NCBI RefSeq assembly: GCF_900119485.1 | Contig: NZ_FPJZ01000013.1 | Span: forward strand, 1 to 64,000 | Origin: Thermoactinomyces sp. DSM 45891 | GTDB lineage: Bacteria > Bacillota > Bacilli > Thermoactinomycetales > Thermoactinomycetaceae | Direction: 5' to 3' | Length of the DNA: 64,000 nt | In this document: one piece after another, positions 43,549-53,700 of the stretch | How the letters are laid out: every line of letters begins with the position of its first letter | Numbering within the stretch: the first letter of the stretch is position 1 | Translations under genes and position numbers: made by a program | Notes under the pieces: model-generated | What the model was told of the DNA's origin: nothing | The model's database searches: none | What the model saw: the letters and a program-made list of their open reading frames with translations, nothing else

Positions 43549-44991
43549 ATGAGGCAAGCAAAAATCCAAATCCAAGTTCTACATGAACGCCACTTTCCCG
43601 CTCATATAAACATGGTACTGAGTCAGACGCTTGCCGAAAAATTAGGAATCCAAGGTTCACCCTTTCGGATTTCATTCGGCTCAGCATCAGAAACGGGATA
43701 CGCATCGATTCGGCAAAGCAATAACCCTGTCCTACGAATCAGCTCCAAACTTGCGACACATTTACGAATTGAAAATGAAACCACCATTTCCGCCTATTTT
43801 GATAACATAACAAGACGATTAAAGATTGGCCCTCTCCTTGGTATCTTAATTAACTCCCATCCGAAGGAAGGGACAGATTCCCCGTTTGGAGAGATTACCA
43901 AATTTCTCGACGAATGTGTGCAAGCAGGCGACAACCACGGATTACGAATTGCAGTCATTTCACCTGATTTGATCCATCTAGAGAGTCGAAGTATAGAAGG
44001 CTATGTGAAAGACCAGAGCAAATGGAAACGCGTTTCACTTCCTTTACCCGATGTCATCTATAATCGAATCACCTCAAGACGTATCGAAAGAACGGCAGCA
44101 GTACAAAAAATGGTTGAACATCTGAAAAATTCTTGCTCTATCCCATTTTTCAACGATCGGTTTCTAAATAAGATGCAAGTCCATCAGCTATTGATCCAAG
44201 ATGAAAACTCCTCCGAAATGCTCCCTGAAACCTATTATCTAAACACAGAAACACTGAAGAGCATGACCAAAAAATATCCCATCCTTTATCTAAAACCAAC
44301 CAATGGAAGTCTGGGTGATGGAATTATTCGCGTCACTCGAAAAGACGATAAGTGGATTGCTCAATCATCTGTACAAAATGGTACAACTACCAGTCATACC
44401 GCACAAACATTTACCGAACTAAACCATATCCTAAGAAATAAGGTTAAAAAGCGTGCCTATATCGTGCAACAAGGCCTGCAACTGGTACGCTTTCAAAATC
44501 GCGCGCTTGACTTCCGAATACTCGTACAAAAAAATAAAGCCGGCGAATGGGCTGTTACCTCCTCTATAGCCAGAATAGCGGGTGATCAGCAAATCGTCTC
44601 CAACGTAGCAAAAGGTGGGACTCTTCGCCGGGTAAAGGATATTTTGTCTGAATTAGGGGATTTACGTAACAAGCTAACAAGTGCAGATATTCGAAGTGTT
44701 GCAAAATCAATTGCTACATCATTTGAAAATCAAGTAGACGGACACTTTGCCGAACTAGGAATTGATCTTGCATTAGATCAAACTGGACGTCTTTGGTTAA
44801 TTGAGATAAACTCTAAACCCTCGAAAACTGATGACACAGTTCACAATCCAACATTATCTGCTAGGCCTTCTGTGGTCCGTCTTATGGAATACACTATTCA
44901 TCTTACTAGCGAACTCAAACGTAACAGGCACTCACATCCTCCACACCAAGGTTATTTACAATCTATATCAAAAAGGAGGACACCAAGATGA
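43549..44991 (+). CDS. YheC/YheD-family ATP-grasp protein (spore coat-associated), copy 1
   Basis: 480 residues. The N-terminal region (about 1-100) is a beta-rich double-psi-like domain, then IGPLLGILINSHP (about 95-110). The ATP-grasp domain shows YLKPTNGSLGDGIIRV, RAYIVQQGL, LDFRILVQKN and the metal/ATP site GIDLALDQTGRLWLIEINSKPS. ATP-grasp enzymes join a carboxylate to an amine or thiol via acyl-phosphate. YheC/YheD are known as coat-associated spore proteins in B. subtilis with unknown chemistry. GGAAGGGG precedes the ATG. First gene of a tight five-gene operon; overlaps copy 2 by 4 bases. Confidence 0.9.
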   Translation: MRQAKIQIQVLHERHFPAHINMVLSQTLAEKLGIQGSPFRISFGSASETGYASIRQSNNPVLRISSKLATHLRIENETTISAYFDNITRRLKIGPLLGILINSHPKEGTDSPFGEITKFLDECVQAGDNHGLRIAVISPDLIHLESRSIEGYVKDQSKWKRVSLPLPDVIYNRITSRRIERTAAVQKMVEHLKNSCSIPFFNDRFLNKMQVHQLLIQDENSSEMLPETYYLNTETLKSMTKKYPILYLKPTNGSLGDGIIRVTRKDDKWIAQSSVQNGTTTSHTAQTFTELNHILRNKVKKRAYIVQQGLQLVRFQNRALDFRILVQKNKAGEWAVTSSIARIAGDQQIVSNVAKGGTLRRVKDILSELGDLRNKLTSADIRSVAKSIATSFENQVDGHFAELGIDLALDQTGRLWLIEINSKPSKTDDTVHNPTLSARPSVVRLMEYTIHLTSELKRNRHSHPPHQGYLQSISKRRTPR

Positions 44992-46121
44992 AGGATGCTA
45001 TTCTACGCAAATCAGTTGCTAACCATCATGTACTAGGCATATTAATATGTGGAGGAAAAAATGAGAAGAAGCGCCCATTTGGGGAAAGTGGATATTTTCG
45101 ACTCCTAGCTGAAGCTGGCAAGCCATTAGGTATTAGCATCTTCGTATTTAATCCGAAAAAGATGAATTGGCAACGGCGAATTGCCACAGGCTATATTCCA
45201 TCCGCAGAAAAGGATTCTTGGGAACTAGTAACCAAACCCATACCGAACCTAATCTACGATCGCTGTTTTTACAACTCAAGCAACCACTATCTCACCTATC
45301 GACCCTATCTCTCTCTCCTAAACCAAGATCCATCTATCAAAATTTTAGGACGTCCGCTTAGCGGCAAAATCCAAACCTATTCCATCCTTCGAGCTCATAA
45401 AGAAATCACATCTTACCTTCCTGAAACGGTACCTTATCAATCTACAGCCCAAGTATTTGATTTCCTAGATCGCTATACTCATATCGTGATCAAACCAAAT
45501 GGCGGAAGTCATGGAGTTGGGGTAGTGGCGATTTTCCAACTCTTAAAAAGAAAAGGATTTTATATAAAAGGTCGCGACCGAAAGAATCACGCTTTCCAAA
45601 CTATCGTTGAGACGAAAACGCAATTACGGAACTGGGTCCAACAACACATCGGGACAACTCGTTTCGTCATTCAGCCATACCTCAGCCTTTCCACTCCAGA
45701 CGGTCAGCCATTCGACTTACGAATCCTCATTCAGAAGAATAAAGAACAGGAATGGGAAACCACTGGCATGGCCATCCGAGCCGGTAAGACAAATAGTATT
45801 ACTTCCAATCTACATGGTGGCGGAAATGCTCATCGACTCTTACCTTTTATTAAACAACATTTCACACCCGAACAAGTCGAAAAAATCCACGAGGATATCA
45901 AAAAATTAGCGTCTGTTATTCCAAGCTTTATCGAAGAAAATCACGGTACCCTCCTTGAGCTTGGCCTTGATGTTGGAATCGATCGTAATGGGAGAGTATG
46001 GATTCTAGAGATCAATTCCAAGCCTGGACGTATGATATTTTTGCGCACAGGTGAGCACGAAACACGAAAACGTTCTATTCAGTTACCTATGCAGTATGCA
46101 CAATCTCTTTTAGTGAACTAG
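44988..46121 (+). CDS. YheC/YheD-family ATP-grasp protein, copy 2 (short form)
   Basis: 377 residues, lacking the N-terminal beta domain of the other copies and starting near HHVLGILICGG. ATP-grasp features: IVIKPNGGSHGVGVVAI, FVIQPYLSL, FDLRILIQKN, and GLDVGIDRNGRVWILEINSKPGR. A GKIQTYSILRAHKEITSYLPETV segment sits where the lid begins. AAAGGAGG and the ATGA overlap with copy 1 argue for coupled translation and perhaps a fixed ratio between the two enzymes. Nearest in length to B. subtilis YheC. Confidence 0.9.
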   Translation: MKDAILRKSVANHHVLGILICGGKNEKKRPFGESGYFRLLAEAGKPLGISIFVFNPKKMNWQRRIATGYIPSAEKDSWELVTKPIPNLIYDRCFYNSSNHYLTYRPYLSLLNQDPSIKILGRPLSGKIQTYSILRAHKEITSYLPETVPYQSTAQVFDFLDRYTHIVIKPNGGSHGVGVVAIFQLLKRKGFYIKGRDRKNHAFQTIVETKTQLRNWVQQHIGTTRFVIQPYLSLSTPDGQPFDLRILIQKNKEQEWETTGMAIRAGKTNSITSNLHGGGNAHRLLPFIKQHFTPEQVEKIHEDIKKLASVIPSFIEENHGTLLELGLDVGIDRNGRVWILEINSKPGRMIFLRTGEHETRKRSIQLPMQYAQSLLVN

Positions 46122-46134
46122 TAGGAGGGTTTTT

Positions 46135-47499
46135 ATGAATCCGATCATTTGCCAAGTATCAATCACCTCTCATTTACAATCACCTCTCATCGCCCTTTCT
46201 CGTAGCTTAATGGAACAATTTCGAATCTCGAAAGGTCAAACCATAAAAGTAGGGTTTGGGAAGAAAAATGTTGAAACACGAGTAATTCCCAATAAATCCC
46301 CGGATGGTAAAATCAATGTTTCCCGCTCTCTTGCCCAAAGCCTCTCTTTACCTTTTAGCGGGAAACTTCTAGTCACATTTCAAGATCGTCGTCTCCGAAT
46401 CGGTCCCGTAATCGGAATTCTCACCACTGGATTTACTGGTAATGATAATAAACCTTTTGGAACACGATCTAGACTCTTCAGCTACTTTACTTCAGCTGGC
46501 TCTGCCTTATATCCTTGTATGTATGTATTCACTCCTAACATGATTGATTGGCAACGAAAAGTGATTCAGGGATGGCATTATCAAAATAGTAGCTGGAGCA
46601 AGAAGACATTTCCGTTCCCAGATGTCATTCATGAACGTTCTCCAAATCGAAAAGCAGAGACCATATATTCCATAGGATCGACTGTGAATCGACTAAGAAA
46701 TACAGCGAAAATCCCCATTTTTAACCAAGGTTTCTTCAACAAATGGACCATTCACCAACATCTGAGTTCTACTCCAAAAGCCAATCCATACATTCCCGAA
46801 ACGGTCTTAGCCCCTTCATTACCCACTTTACAACGAATGCTGGACCAATACTCTATGGTATATCTTAAACCAGCTAGAGGAAGTTTAGGCCTAGGAATCT
46901 TTAAAGTGACACGTCACCCCCAAAAAGGGTATAACTGCCGTTTTAATCAAGGAAAAAAAAGCTTCGTCCATCGTTTCCCTTCCCTATCCAAACTAATTAC
47001 CCATTTCTTTGGAAGAGGAGGAGGACGCTTTCAGGGATATCTCGCTCAGCAAGGGATCCATTTGATTAAAGTAAAAGATAATCCTGTCGATTTTAGAGTT
47101 CATTTGCATAAAGACTACACCGGGAAGTGGAAAGTCGTGGCCGTAGGGTCGAAAGCGGCCGGTAGCGGTAGTGTTACCACTCATATGCGCACGGGCGGCA
47201 CCGTTATCCCTACGGAAGATCTTTTCCGTGTCACCTTTGGTGATGACTCACAGCGAATCAAAAATCAATTAGAAAAAGCTTCCATTACGATTGCAGAATC
47301 ACTCGAAAAACAACTTCAAGAGCCTCTTGGGGAATTAGGGTTGGATATGGGAATTGATCAGAATCGAAAAATATGGATGTTTGAATCCAATTCCAAACCA
47401 GGTAGACACATTTTCCTCCATCCGAGCCTCAAAGATGCCGGTCGAAAGTCAGCACGTTGTATTACTGAATATAGTCTGAAGTTAGCGGAATTTATTTAA
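46135..47499 (+). CDS. YheC/YheD-family ATP-grasp protein, copy 3
   Basis: 454 residues with the N-terminal beta domain (about 1-90), IGPVIGILTTGF, then the ATP-grasp domain: VYLKPARGSLGLGIFKV, GYLAQQGIHLI, VDFRVHLHKDYTGKW and ELGLDMGIDQNRKIWMFESNSKPGR. The terminal motif has FESNSKPG instead of IEINSKPG, but the ATP-grasp Glu and Asn are kept. Copy 2 ends 13 bases upstream, with GTAGGAGGG in the gap. Confidence 0.9.
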   Translation: MNPIICQVSITSHLQSPLIALSRSLMEQFRISKGQTIKVGFGKKNVETRVIPNKSPDGKINVSRSLAQSLSLPFSGKLLVTFQDRRLRIGPVIGILTTGFTGNDNKPFGTRSRLFSYFTSAGSALYPCMYVFTPNMIDWQRKVIQGWHYQNSSWSKKTFPFPDVIHERSPNRKAETIYSIGSTVNRLRNTAKIPIFNQGFFNKWTIHQHLSSTPKANPYIPETVLAPSLPTLQRMLDQYSMVYLKPARGSLGLGIFKVTRHPQKGYNCRFNQGKKSFVHRFPSLSKLITHFFGRGGGRFQGYLAQQGIHLIKVKDNPVDFRVHLHKDYTGKWKVVAVGSKAAGSGSVTTHMRTGGTVIPTEDLFRVTFGDDSQRIKNQLEKASITIAESLEKQLQEPLGELGLDMGIDQNRKIWMFESNSKPGRHIFLHPSLKDAGRKSARCITEYSLKLAEFI

Positions 47500-47514
47500 G
47501 GAGTGGATTAATAG

Positions 47515-48837
47515 ATGGATCATTTACCTACTGGCTGGCTTTCCCTCGCCAACGGAAAGCCTCATACATTTTTTCCTCACCCATCATTTCATAACTCCCT
47601 ACAAGAACGAAAAACGCTACCGATCTCTTTAGATGGAGAATCAGAAGTAGATCTCCCGATCAACCTTAATCCACCTCATAACTTACATCAGGTTGTTCCA
47701 ACTCGATTACGTAAAAAAGAAGACGGAAAAATAGTAACTGGCCCGTTTATTGCGATCCTCAGCTCCGATAATCGATATCCATTTTCAGGGAATCACTATA
47801 ACTTTCGGGATATTATTAAAATGGGGAAAAAAATGGGCGTTACCGTCTATGTAACTACCCCTAAATACCTCTCACAATCAGGAGACGTCGTAAAAGGGTA
47901 TCTACTCGATAGTAAATCAAAGCGAATCAAGTGGATTCCATCTCTACTTCCAAGACCCAATGTGATCTACAACCGTATTCCGAGTCGAAAAGCAGAAAAA
48001 CAAATGAGCGTTCAAGCTGTTTTACAGAAAATTAAACATTCATCTACTCCTATTTTTAATCCTCATTACTTCGATAAATGGACTTTACACAAACAGCTCT
48101 CCTCTGATGAAAACTGTGCCAAATACCTTCCTATCACGATGCGAATCGATCAAGAGTCCGTCTTACAAACACTCCTAACTTCTCACAATTCCATCATGCT
48201 AAAACCAGTTGAAGGCAAAGCTGGCATCGGAATGATGAAAGTTACAAAGAAACCAGCTGGATATGAATGTATCATCCAAACTCTACGAGAGAAGAAGCGT
48301 TACAATCTAGCTACTATATCAGACGTATGGCGCGTGATTTCTCCATATACTCAAAATCGCGCCTACATTGCTCAACAATATATCCCGCTCGCTCAATATG
48401 GAAATTGTCCATTTGATGTCCGGATGCTATTCCAAAAAAATATGACTGGAGAATGGGGACTTACAGGGATTGGAGTTCGGGTAGCAGGAGCAAAAGCGAT
48501 CACTACACATGTTCCGATGGGCGGCCGAATTGAAAGTGCCGTGAAAGTGTTCACATCCATATTCGGTGATCAAGAAGCAAAAAAAATTCGCGATAAATTA
48601 GAAAGAATCGGTATCACGATTGCCAAAACCATTGAAAAGAAACAAGGATATCCCCTAGGTGAGATGTCGATGGATATTGGACTCGAAAGAACTGGTCGTC
48701 CGTGGTTCTTTGAAGCGAATGCGAAACCCATGAAATTTGATGAACCCAATATTCGCGAGAAATCTCTGCGTAGGTTGATTCAATACAGCCTCTATCTAAG
48801 TGAAAAAGCAAAAAAGAAGCAGGAGATCAAAGCATGA
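47515..48837 (+). CDS. YheC/YheD-family ATP-grasp protein, copy 4
   Basis: 440 residues. The N-terminal domain is divergent (about 1-75), followed by GPFIAILSSDNRYPFSGNHY. ATP-grasp core: SIMLKPVEGKAGIGMMKV, RAYIAQQYIPLAQ, FDVRMLFQKN and SMDIGLERTGRPWFFEANAKPMK. The last motif reads FEANAKP, the most divergent of the four, though Glu and Asn are present. Shine-Dalgarno AAGGAGTG. Overlaps the acetyltransferase by four bases. Confidence 0.88.
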   Translation: MDHLPTGWLSLANGKPHTFFPHPSFHNSLQERKTLPISLDGESEVDLPINLNPPHNLHQVVPTRLRKKEDGKIVTGPFIAILSSDNRYPFSGNHYNFRDIIKMGKKMGVTVYVTTPKYLSQSGDVVKGYLLDSKSKRIKWIPSLLPRPNVIYNRIPSRKAEKQMSVQAVLQKIKHSSTPIFNPHYFDKWTLHKQLSSDENCAKYLPITMRIDQESVLQTLLTSHNSIMLKPVEGKAGIGMMKVTKKPAGYECIIQTLREKKRYNLATISDVWRVISPYTQNRAYIAQQYIPLAQYGNCPFDVRMLFQKNMTGEWGLTGIGVRVAGAKAITTHVPMGGRIESAVKVFTSIFGDQEAKKIRDKLERIGITIAKTIEKKQGYPLGEMSMDIGLERTGRPWFFEANAKPMKFDEPNIREKSLRRLIQYSLYLSEKAKKKQEIKA

Positions 48838-49307
48838 AAATAAGAACGCTTTCATCCGAAGAAGTAGGGCGCGCTAAAGATCCTCTCATCTCCTTTTTAA
48901 AAAAATATAGTGATGGTCGAATTACGGCAAAAGGAATTAAGTGGTTTCGGCAGTTACCACTTAACGAAGTGAAAGATGGGAACTGGGTAGCAGTTACATG
49001 GAAAGAAAACAAGATTGCAGGCACGATGATTATTGGAGATTATGGACGAAAAGAAGCGATGGTTGTTGTACACCCAGAGTTCAGAAAACATGGAGTTGCA
49101 GAAACAATGCTCAATCAAGCATTACAACAATTAGGCAAGGTTTATACGAGAGTAGCATGTGATAATATTCCGAGTTTAAAACTTTGTTTCTCATGTGGAT
49201 TAAAAGCATTTCATCTCGTTAAAGGGCCTACAGGAAAGCCTACTTTATGGCTAGGCGGGGGAAACTTTGTAAAAGAAGAAATCGTACAATCAGAATCAGT
49301 TGGTTAA
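48834..49307 (+). CDS. GNAT-family N-acetyltransferase
   Basis: 157 residues. The acetyl-CoA binding region is MVVVHPEFRKHGVAETMLNQAL (R/Q-x-x-G-x-A/G type, here RKHGVA), with preceding strands and a C-terminal KLCFSCGLKAFHLVKG strand. Substrate unknown. The ATGA overlap with ATP-grasp copy 4 makes it part of the same operon, so it may acetylate a building block or the product of the ligases. Ends just before a bidirectional terminator. Confidence 0.85.
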   Translation: MKIRTLSSEEVGRAKDPLISFLKKYSDGRITAKGIKWFRQLPLNEVKDGNWVAVTWKENKIAGTMIIGDYGRKEAMVVVHPEFRKHGVAETMLNQALQQLGKVYTRVACDNIPSLKLCFSCGLKAFHLVKGPTGKPTLWLGGGNFVKEEIVQSESVG

Positions 49308-49315
49308 ACGAAAAG

Positions 49316-49363
49316 AAAACCATTTATCCTAAATCCAATCGGATCAGTCGGATAAATGGTTTT
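49316..49363. terminator. Bidirectional terminator
   Basis: AAAACCATTTATCC and GGATAAATGGTTTT form a perfect 14-bp stem between the convergent acetyltransferase and NlpC/P60 genes. Confidence 0.88.
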
Positions 49364-49397
49364 ACTATGCCAACCTTTTTATAACATTAACTCACTA

Positions 49398-50450
49398 TTA
49401 CTTAATTACTCTCTTCGCAAATAGGTACGTGCTCATCCAGTTGCTTAGTTTGTCGTAACGCACTCCACCTGGACCATAAGTATGAAGAATCTTACCATCT
49501 CCAGCATACATTGCTACGTGTGCAATCTGACCGTTTGAAGACTTTGTCTTAAAGAAGATCAAGTCACCTTTACGAAGCTGGTCTTTAGATACAGAAGTTC
49601 CTTGGGTAGCTTGTTGACGAGAACTACGTAGAAGTTTAATCCCGTTTTGACCAAAGATGTATTGTTGGAATGAAGAGCAGTCAAAGGTTCTAGTTTGACC
49701 CGATTTTGCTCCAAATTGATAAGGGGTCCCTAAGTACTTATTACCTGTTGCAATAATTTTATCTGCAAGTTGAGATCCTTGTGAAGATTCGTTATTTGTT
49801 GAACCTGTGTTGCCGCCATTTGATGGCTTATTTGTATCCGTTGAACCATTTGATGGCTTATTGTCATCAGTTGATGGTTTCGTTTCGTTCGTTGTAGAGT
49901 TACTCTTAAGAACACGTTTTGCACCGATATATGAGGCTGCCAACCATTTGGTGCTTAGACTATCATAACGAACTCCGCCCTGACCGTATGTGTGAAGAAT
50001 TTTATTGTTACCTGCATAAATTCCAACGTGACCTACCTTACCCTTTCCAGACTTACTCGATGAGAAGAATAGAAGGTCCCCTACTTGCAAGTTTGACTTC
50101 GAAACAGGAGTTCCGACTGATGCGTATTGACTTGCAGAAGTTCTTGGAAGTTTGATTCCGTATTGTCCAAACACGTATTGTGTAAACGTTGAACAATCAA
50201 ATACTTTCGTCTGGCCAGATGGTGCTCCATATTTGTAAGGAGTCCCCAGGTATTTTTCCCCGGTAGCAATAATCTTGTCAGCGAGAGTCACTGTAGATTG
50301 TCCACTCGTTACGGATGTACCTTTTTTGGTATCCGAGCCTTTACTCGCGAGAGCACTCGTTGTGTGGGTTGGGAACAGTGTAGCTAAACCTAAAGCAGAA
50401 ACAGCAGTAGCAGTAACAGCAACTTTCTTGAAAGCTTTTACGTTAAGCAT
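49398..50450 (-). CDS. Secreted cell-wall hydrolase with two NlpC/P60 domains
   Basis: 350 residues. Signal peptide (about 1-35, ending near TTSALA) is followed by two tandem NlpC/P60 domains, about 55-182 and 228-350, joined by a Ser/Thr/Asn/Pro-rich linker. Catalytic Cys C86 and C258 (FDCST, FDCSS) and His H141 and H311 are kept in both, so both may be active. No LysM or SH3 anchor is seen. Such enzymes cut D-gamma-glutamyl-diaminopimelate bonds in stem peptides. The two domains are close relatives (LADKIIATG.KYLGTPY twice), pointing to internal duplication. GAGGAGG precedes the ATG. Confidence 0.93.
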   Translation of the reverse strand: MLNVKAFKKVAVTATAVSALGLATLFPTHTTSALASKGSDTKKGTSVTSGQSTVTLADKIIATGEKYLGTPYKYGAPSGQTKVFDCSTFTQYVFGQYGIKLPRTSASQYASVGTPVSKSNLQVGDLLFFSSSKSGKGKVGHVGIYAGNNKILHTYGQGGVRYDSLSTKWLAASYIGAKRVLKSNSTTNETKPSTDDNKPSNGSTDTNKPSNGGNTGSTNNESSQGSQLADKIIATGNKYLGTPYQFGAKSGQTRTFDCSSFQQYIFGQNGIKLLRSSRQQATQGTSVSKDQLRKGDLIFFKTKSSNGQIAHVAMYAGDGKILHTYGPGGVRYDKLSNWMSTYLFAKRVIK

Positions 50451-50480
50451 CAAATCCTCCTCAGGATATAAAATTTTATT

Positions 50481-50519
50481 CTTCGGTAAGGTTGTCCCCT
50501 CCGAAGTGATACCATCGTA
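50481..50519 (-). promoter_or_regulatory. Promoter and 5' leader hairpin of the NlpC/P60 gene
   Basis: On the minus strand a TACGAT -10 (50514-50519) is followed within about 10 bases by CTTCGG-14-CCGAAG (50481-50506). The stem would sit at the very 5' end of the message. The loop contains GGAGGGG, an SD-like sequence without a start codon. It does not match a c-di-AMP (ydaO) riboswitch, which often precedes such genes. Confidence 0.4.
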
Positions 50520-50717
50520 ACATAAATCAAACCTTGTTTAAGATGTAAAATTTACCACAATAAGTAAAATGACTTAATATGTACTGAAAAAAACTTCTTT
50601 CTCACAAAAATAAACCTCTTTTTTTAGTTCTTTTTGATACATTTGTGACGAATCTAGGCACAAGTGAATATACCTAGAAACATAAGTGTTTTTATGGATG
50701 GAAAGGAGTCTTGTCTA

Positions 50718-53700
50718 ATGAAGAATCGTAAGCGTAAACCGGGTTCTGTCAAGCGCACTCTCTTCCCAAATATTGCCTTTGACGGGAATGAGCCCATTAT
50801 TGAACCACACCATTCACCCTCATCAGAAGATCAAAGGTTAGTCACCTTAGATTTATCGAATAAAGCATCTTCTGAATGGCGGCCACTAAAAGAAAAAAAC
50901 CTTACAAATAATGAGCATTCCTCCGAAGAAAAGCCAGATCTAAGTGACTATGACCTATCTCAAGAACTCTCTCTCTCTACTGGTCAATCTAAATCAGAAG
51001 AATTAGCTACACCAATTCATACCCGCAAGCCTAAAATCATTCCATCCCCTCCAGGAACCACCAGATTATCTATAAAAGATCAAATTCAAATCCATAGCTC
51101 TAAAGAACCGTACTTATACACAAACGATTTAACCGATGGGATTATCACAACGGAAAAAATCGCCAACCAAGCAGTAAACGCGTCCAAAATCAGAAGAGGC
51201 TCCATCCACCGAGATCATCTCATCAATGAATTAATCGACGAATTTAAAATTGCCTCTGAAGCGGTTACATCGTCCAAAATTGCTCCTAAGTCCATTCGCC
51301 AAGAGCATTTGGCAGAAGAAATGATCACGGGCGCCCATATTAAAAAAGAAACCATTACCACCAAACATGTACAACCACGTTCCATTCAATCAAACTTATT
51401 AGCAGATCGCTCCATTGACTCGTCCAAAATTCAGGAGTATGCCATTCTCGCACAACATATCGCACCAGGTCATATTGAAGGAGAGCATATTTCAGAGCAG
51501 GCGATCTCGTCCGAACAAATTAAAAATGGCTCAATCTCAACCGTTCATCTAACCAATCAAGCTGTCAATCATGCCAAGCTGGCCCATTCATCAGTATCCG
51601 CTGAAAAAATTCAATCCAATGCCGTCCACAATACACATATCCAAGAAGGTGCCATCACCGGAAATAAAATATCGGATCATTCCATATCCACAAATCACTT
51701 AACACAACAACTCATCCATGAACAACATCTACACAATCAAGCTGTCACAGCTGAAAAAATCGCTGATCTATCCATTCAACAAGAGCATCTCATTGATCAT
51801 AGCATTCAAACACGCCATATTTCCTATCAATCTATCCATACTCCACATATTGCAAATCAGGCTATTACCCATGATTTGATCGCTCCAGAATCAATTGATG
51901 AAGGCATGATTCAAGACAAATGTATTCAACATTACCATCTCGCTCCTAACATCATCCATGAAGAACATCTCACATCTGAGATTATCGGAAAAAATCATAT
52001 CCAGCCGCAGTCCATCATGGAACAACACATCCGCAATCAATCCATTTCTGGAGCCAAACTAATCGACCTTTCGATTACAGCATCAAAATTGTCTCCTGAA
52101 TCCGTCTCCACTTCTAAGCTAATCAATCTATCCGTCACAACAGAAAAAATTGCCGATAAAGCAATCAATGGAGAAAAAATCGTTGATAAATCAATCCGCG
52201 GAGAACATATCATTCCTTCCTCCATTCAATCCTCACATATACATGAATCAGCGATTACAGCAAAATCAATCGCACACAATGCCATTCAAGCCGAACATAT
52301 CGACCATGAGGCCATCTGTGAAGATCATATCGCCCCTCACACCATTGGCATCAAGCATATTCAAGAAAACTCGATTACAGAAAAGACCATCGCTCCTAAG
52401 TCCATTGGCAAAGATCATATACAAGAAGAGGCCATCTCCGAAGAACTCATTGCTCCCGATTCGATCTGCACACATCATATACAAGAAGAAGCCATCTCCG
52501 AAAAGCTGATCGCTCTTGGCTCCATAGGCACAAATCATATAAAAAAAGAAGCTATTACCGAAGAGCTAATCTCTCTTAAATCCGTGGGCACAAGTCACAT
52601 ACAACAAGAGGCTATTACCGAAGAGCTAATCTCTCCAAAATCCATAGGCACAAGTCACATGCAGATAGAATCCATCACAGAAGACCTAATCTCTCCAGAA
52701 TCGATTCGCACAAATCATATTCAAGAGGAAGCTATCACTGAAAAACTCATCTCCTCTGATTCAATCAGCACTCGCCATATTCAAGAAGAGGCCATCACGG
52801 ATAAGCTGATTGCCCCTTATGCCATCCACACAGAACACATGCAAGAAGAGACCATCACAGATAAACTTATTGCTCCTGACTCCATCGACACGAAACATAT
52901 GAAAAAAGAGGCTATTACCGAAGAGCTTATTGCTCCTGATTCCATCGGCACCTATCATATTCAACATGGAGCGATTACCAAGAGCCATATCGCCCAACAC
53001 TCCATCCAATCTTCTCATCTAGCTGAAAAATCGATCACAGAGGATTCCCTTTCTAATAGAAGCATCTCATCTAGACACGTCCAACCAGACTCCATTCAAT
53101 CCTCACATATCGCAAACTACTCGATCGTAACCGAAAAAATCGCACCTCATGCCATTCAATCCCTACACCTCAAAGACTTCTCCATCAACGAAAATCACGT
53201 TCAACCAGGAGCTATTCAATATAGTCATCTCTCTCCACAGTTAAAAGAACAAATCGAGCCTTCCGTTTTCTCAGGAATCTGTCCGTTCACACTGAATAAA
53301 AACCAAAAGAGCATCCAAATTCACATTCCATTTTCGGTAGCAGATGATTATATCGTGGTAGCTATGACTGATCAGCCATCTTGTTTTGCAAGCTTGGATC
53401 AAAAAAGCTCAAGCAAATTCACGCTCAGAGTGCAACACGTAGGAACCAAGTCATCCACATCTACCTCAGGATATATCTCATGGATCGCTACTGTTCCCAC
53501 CCACGCATCTACTCATACCATTACTGAGGATTTATTAAAAGAAGTTGTGGAAATATCCTCTACATCCCATGTACAAGAAGATAAACCTAGATCAGGAAAA
53601 ACTTCTACTAATACAAAGAAATCTCCCACATCTCAAAAAGTAGATTCCTCTGACGCTGCAACGAATATATCTTCTTCTAATAAAGAGGATATCTCTCAGG

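Noticed and set aside
50451..50717. c-di-AMP (ydaO/yuaA) riboswitch before the NlpC/P60 gene
   Set aside because: Often found at such genes, but the conserved blocks are not present; only a short hairpin is seen.
50640..50717. Sporulation sigma factor promoter for the fibre gene
   Set aside because: CATA-like elements exist (for example CATAAGTG) but no properly spaced -35 partner for sigma E, G or K could be fixed by eye.
51130..53240. CRISPR array
   Set aside because: The 30-bp periodicity is coding decapeptide repeat DNA with no conserved repeat/variable spacer alternation.
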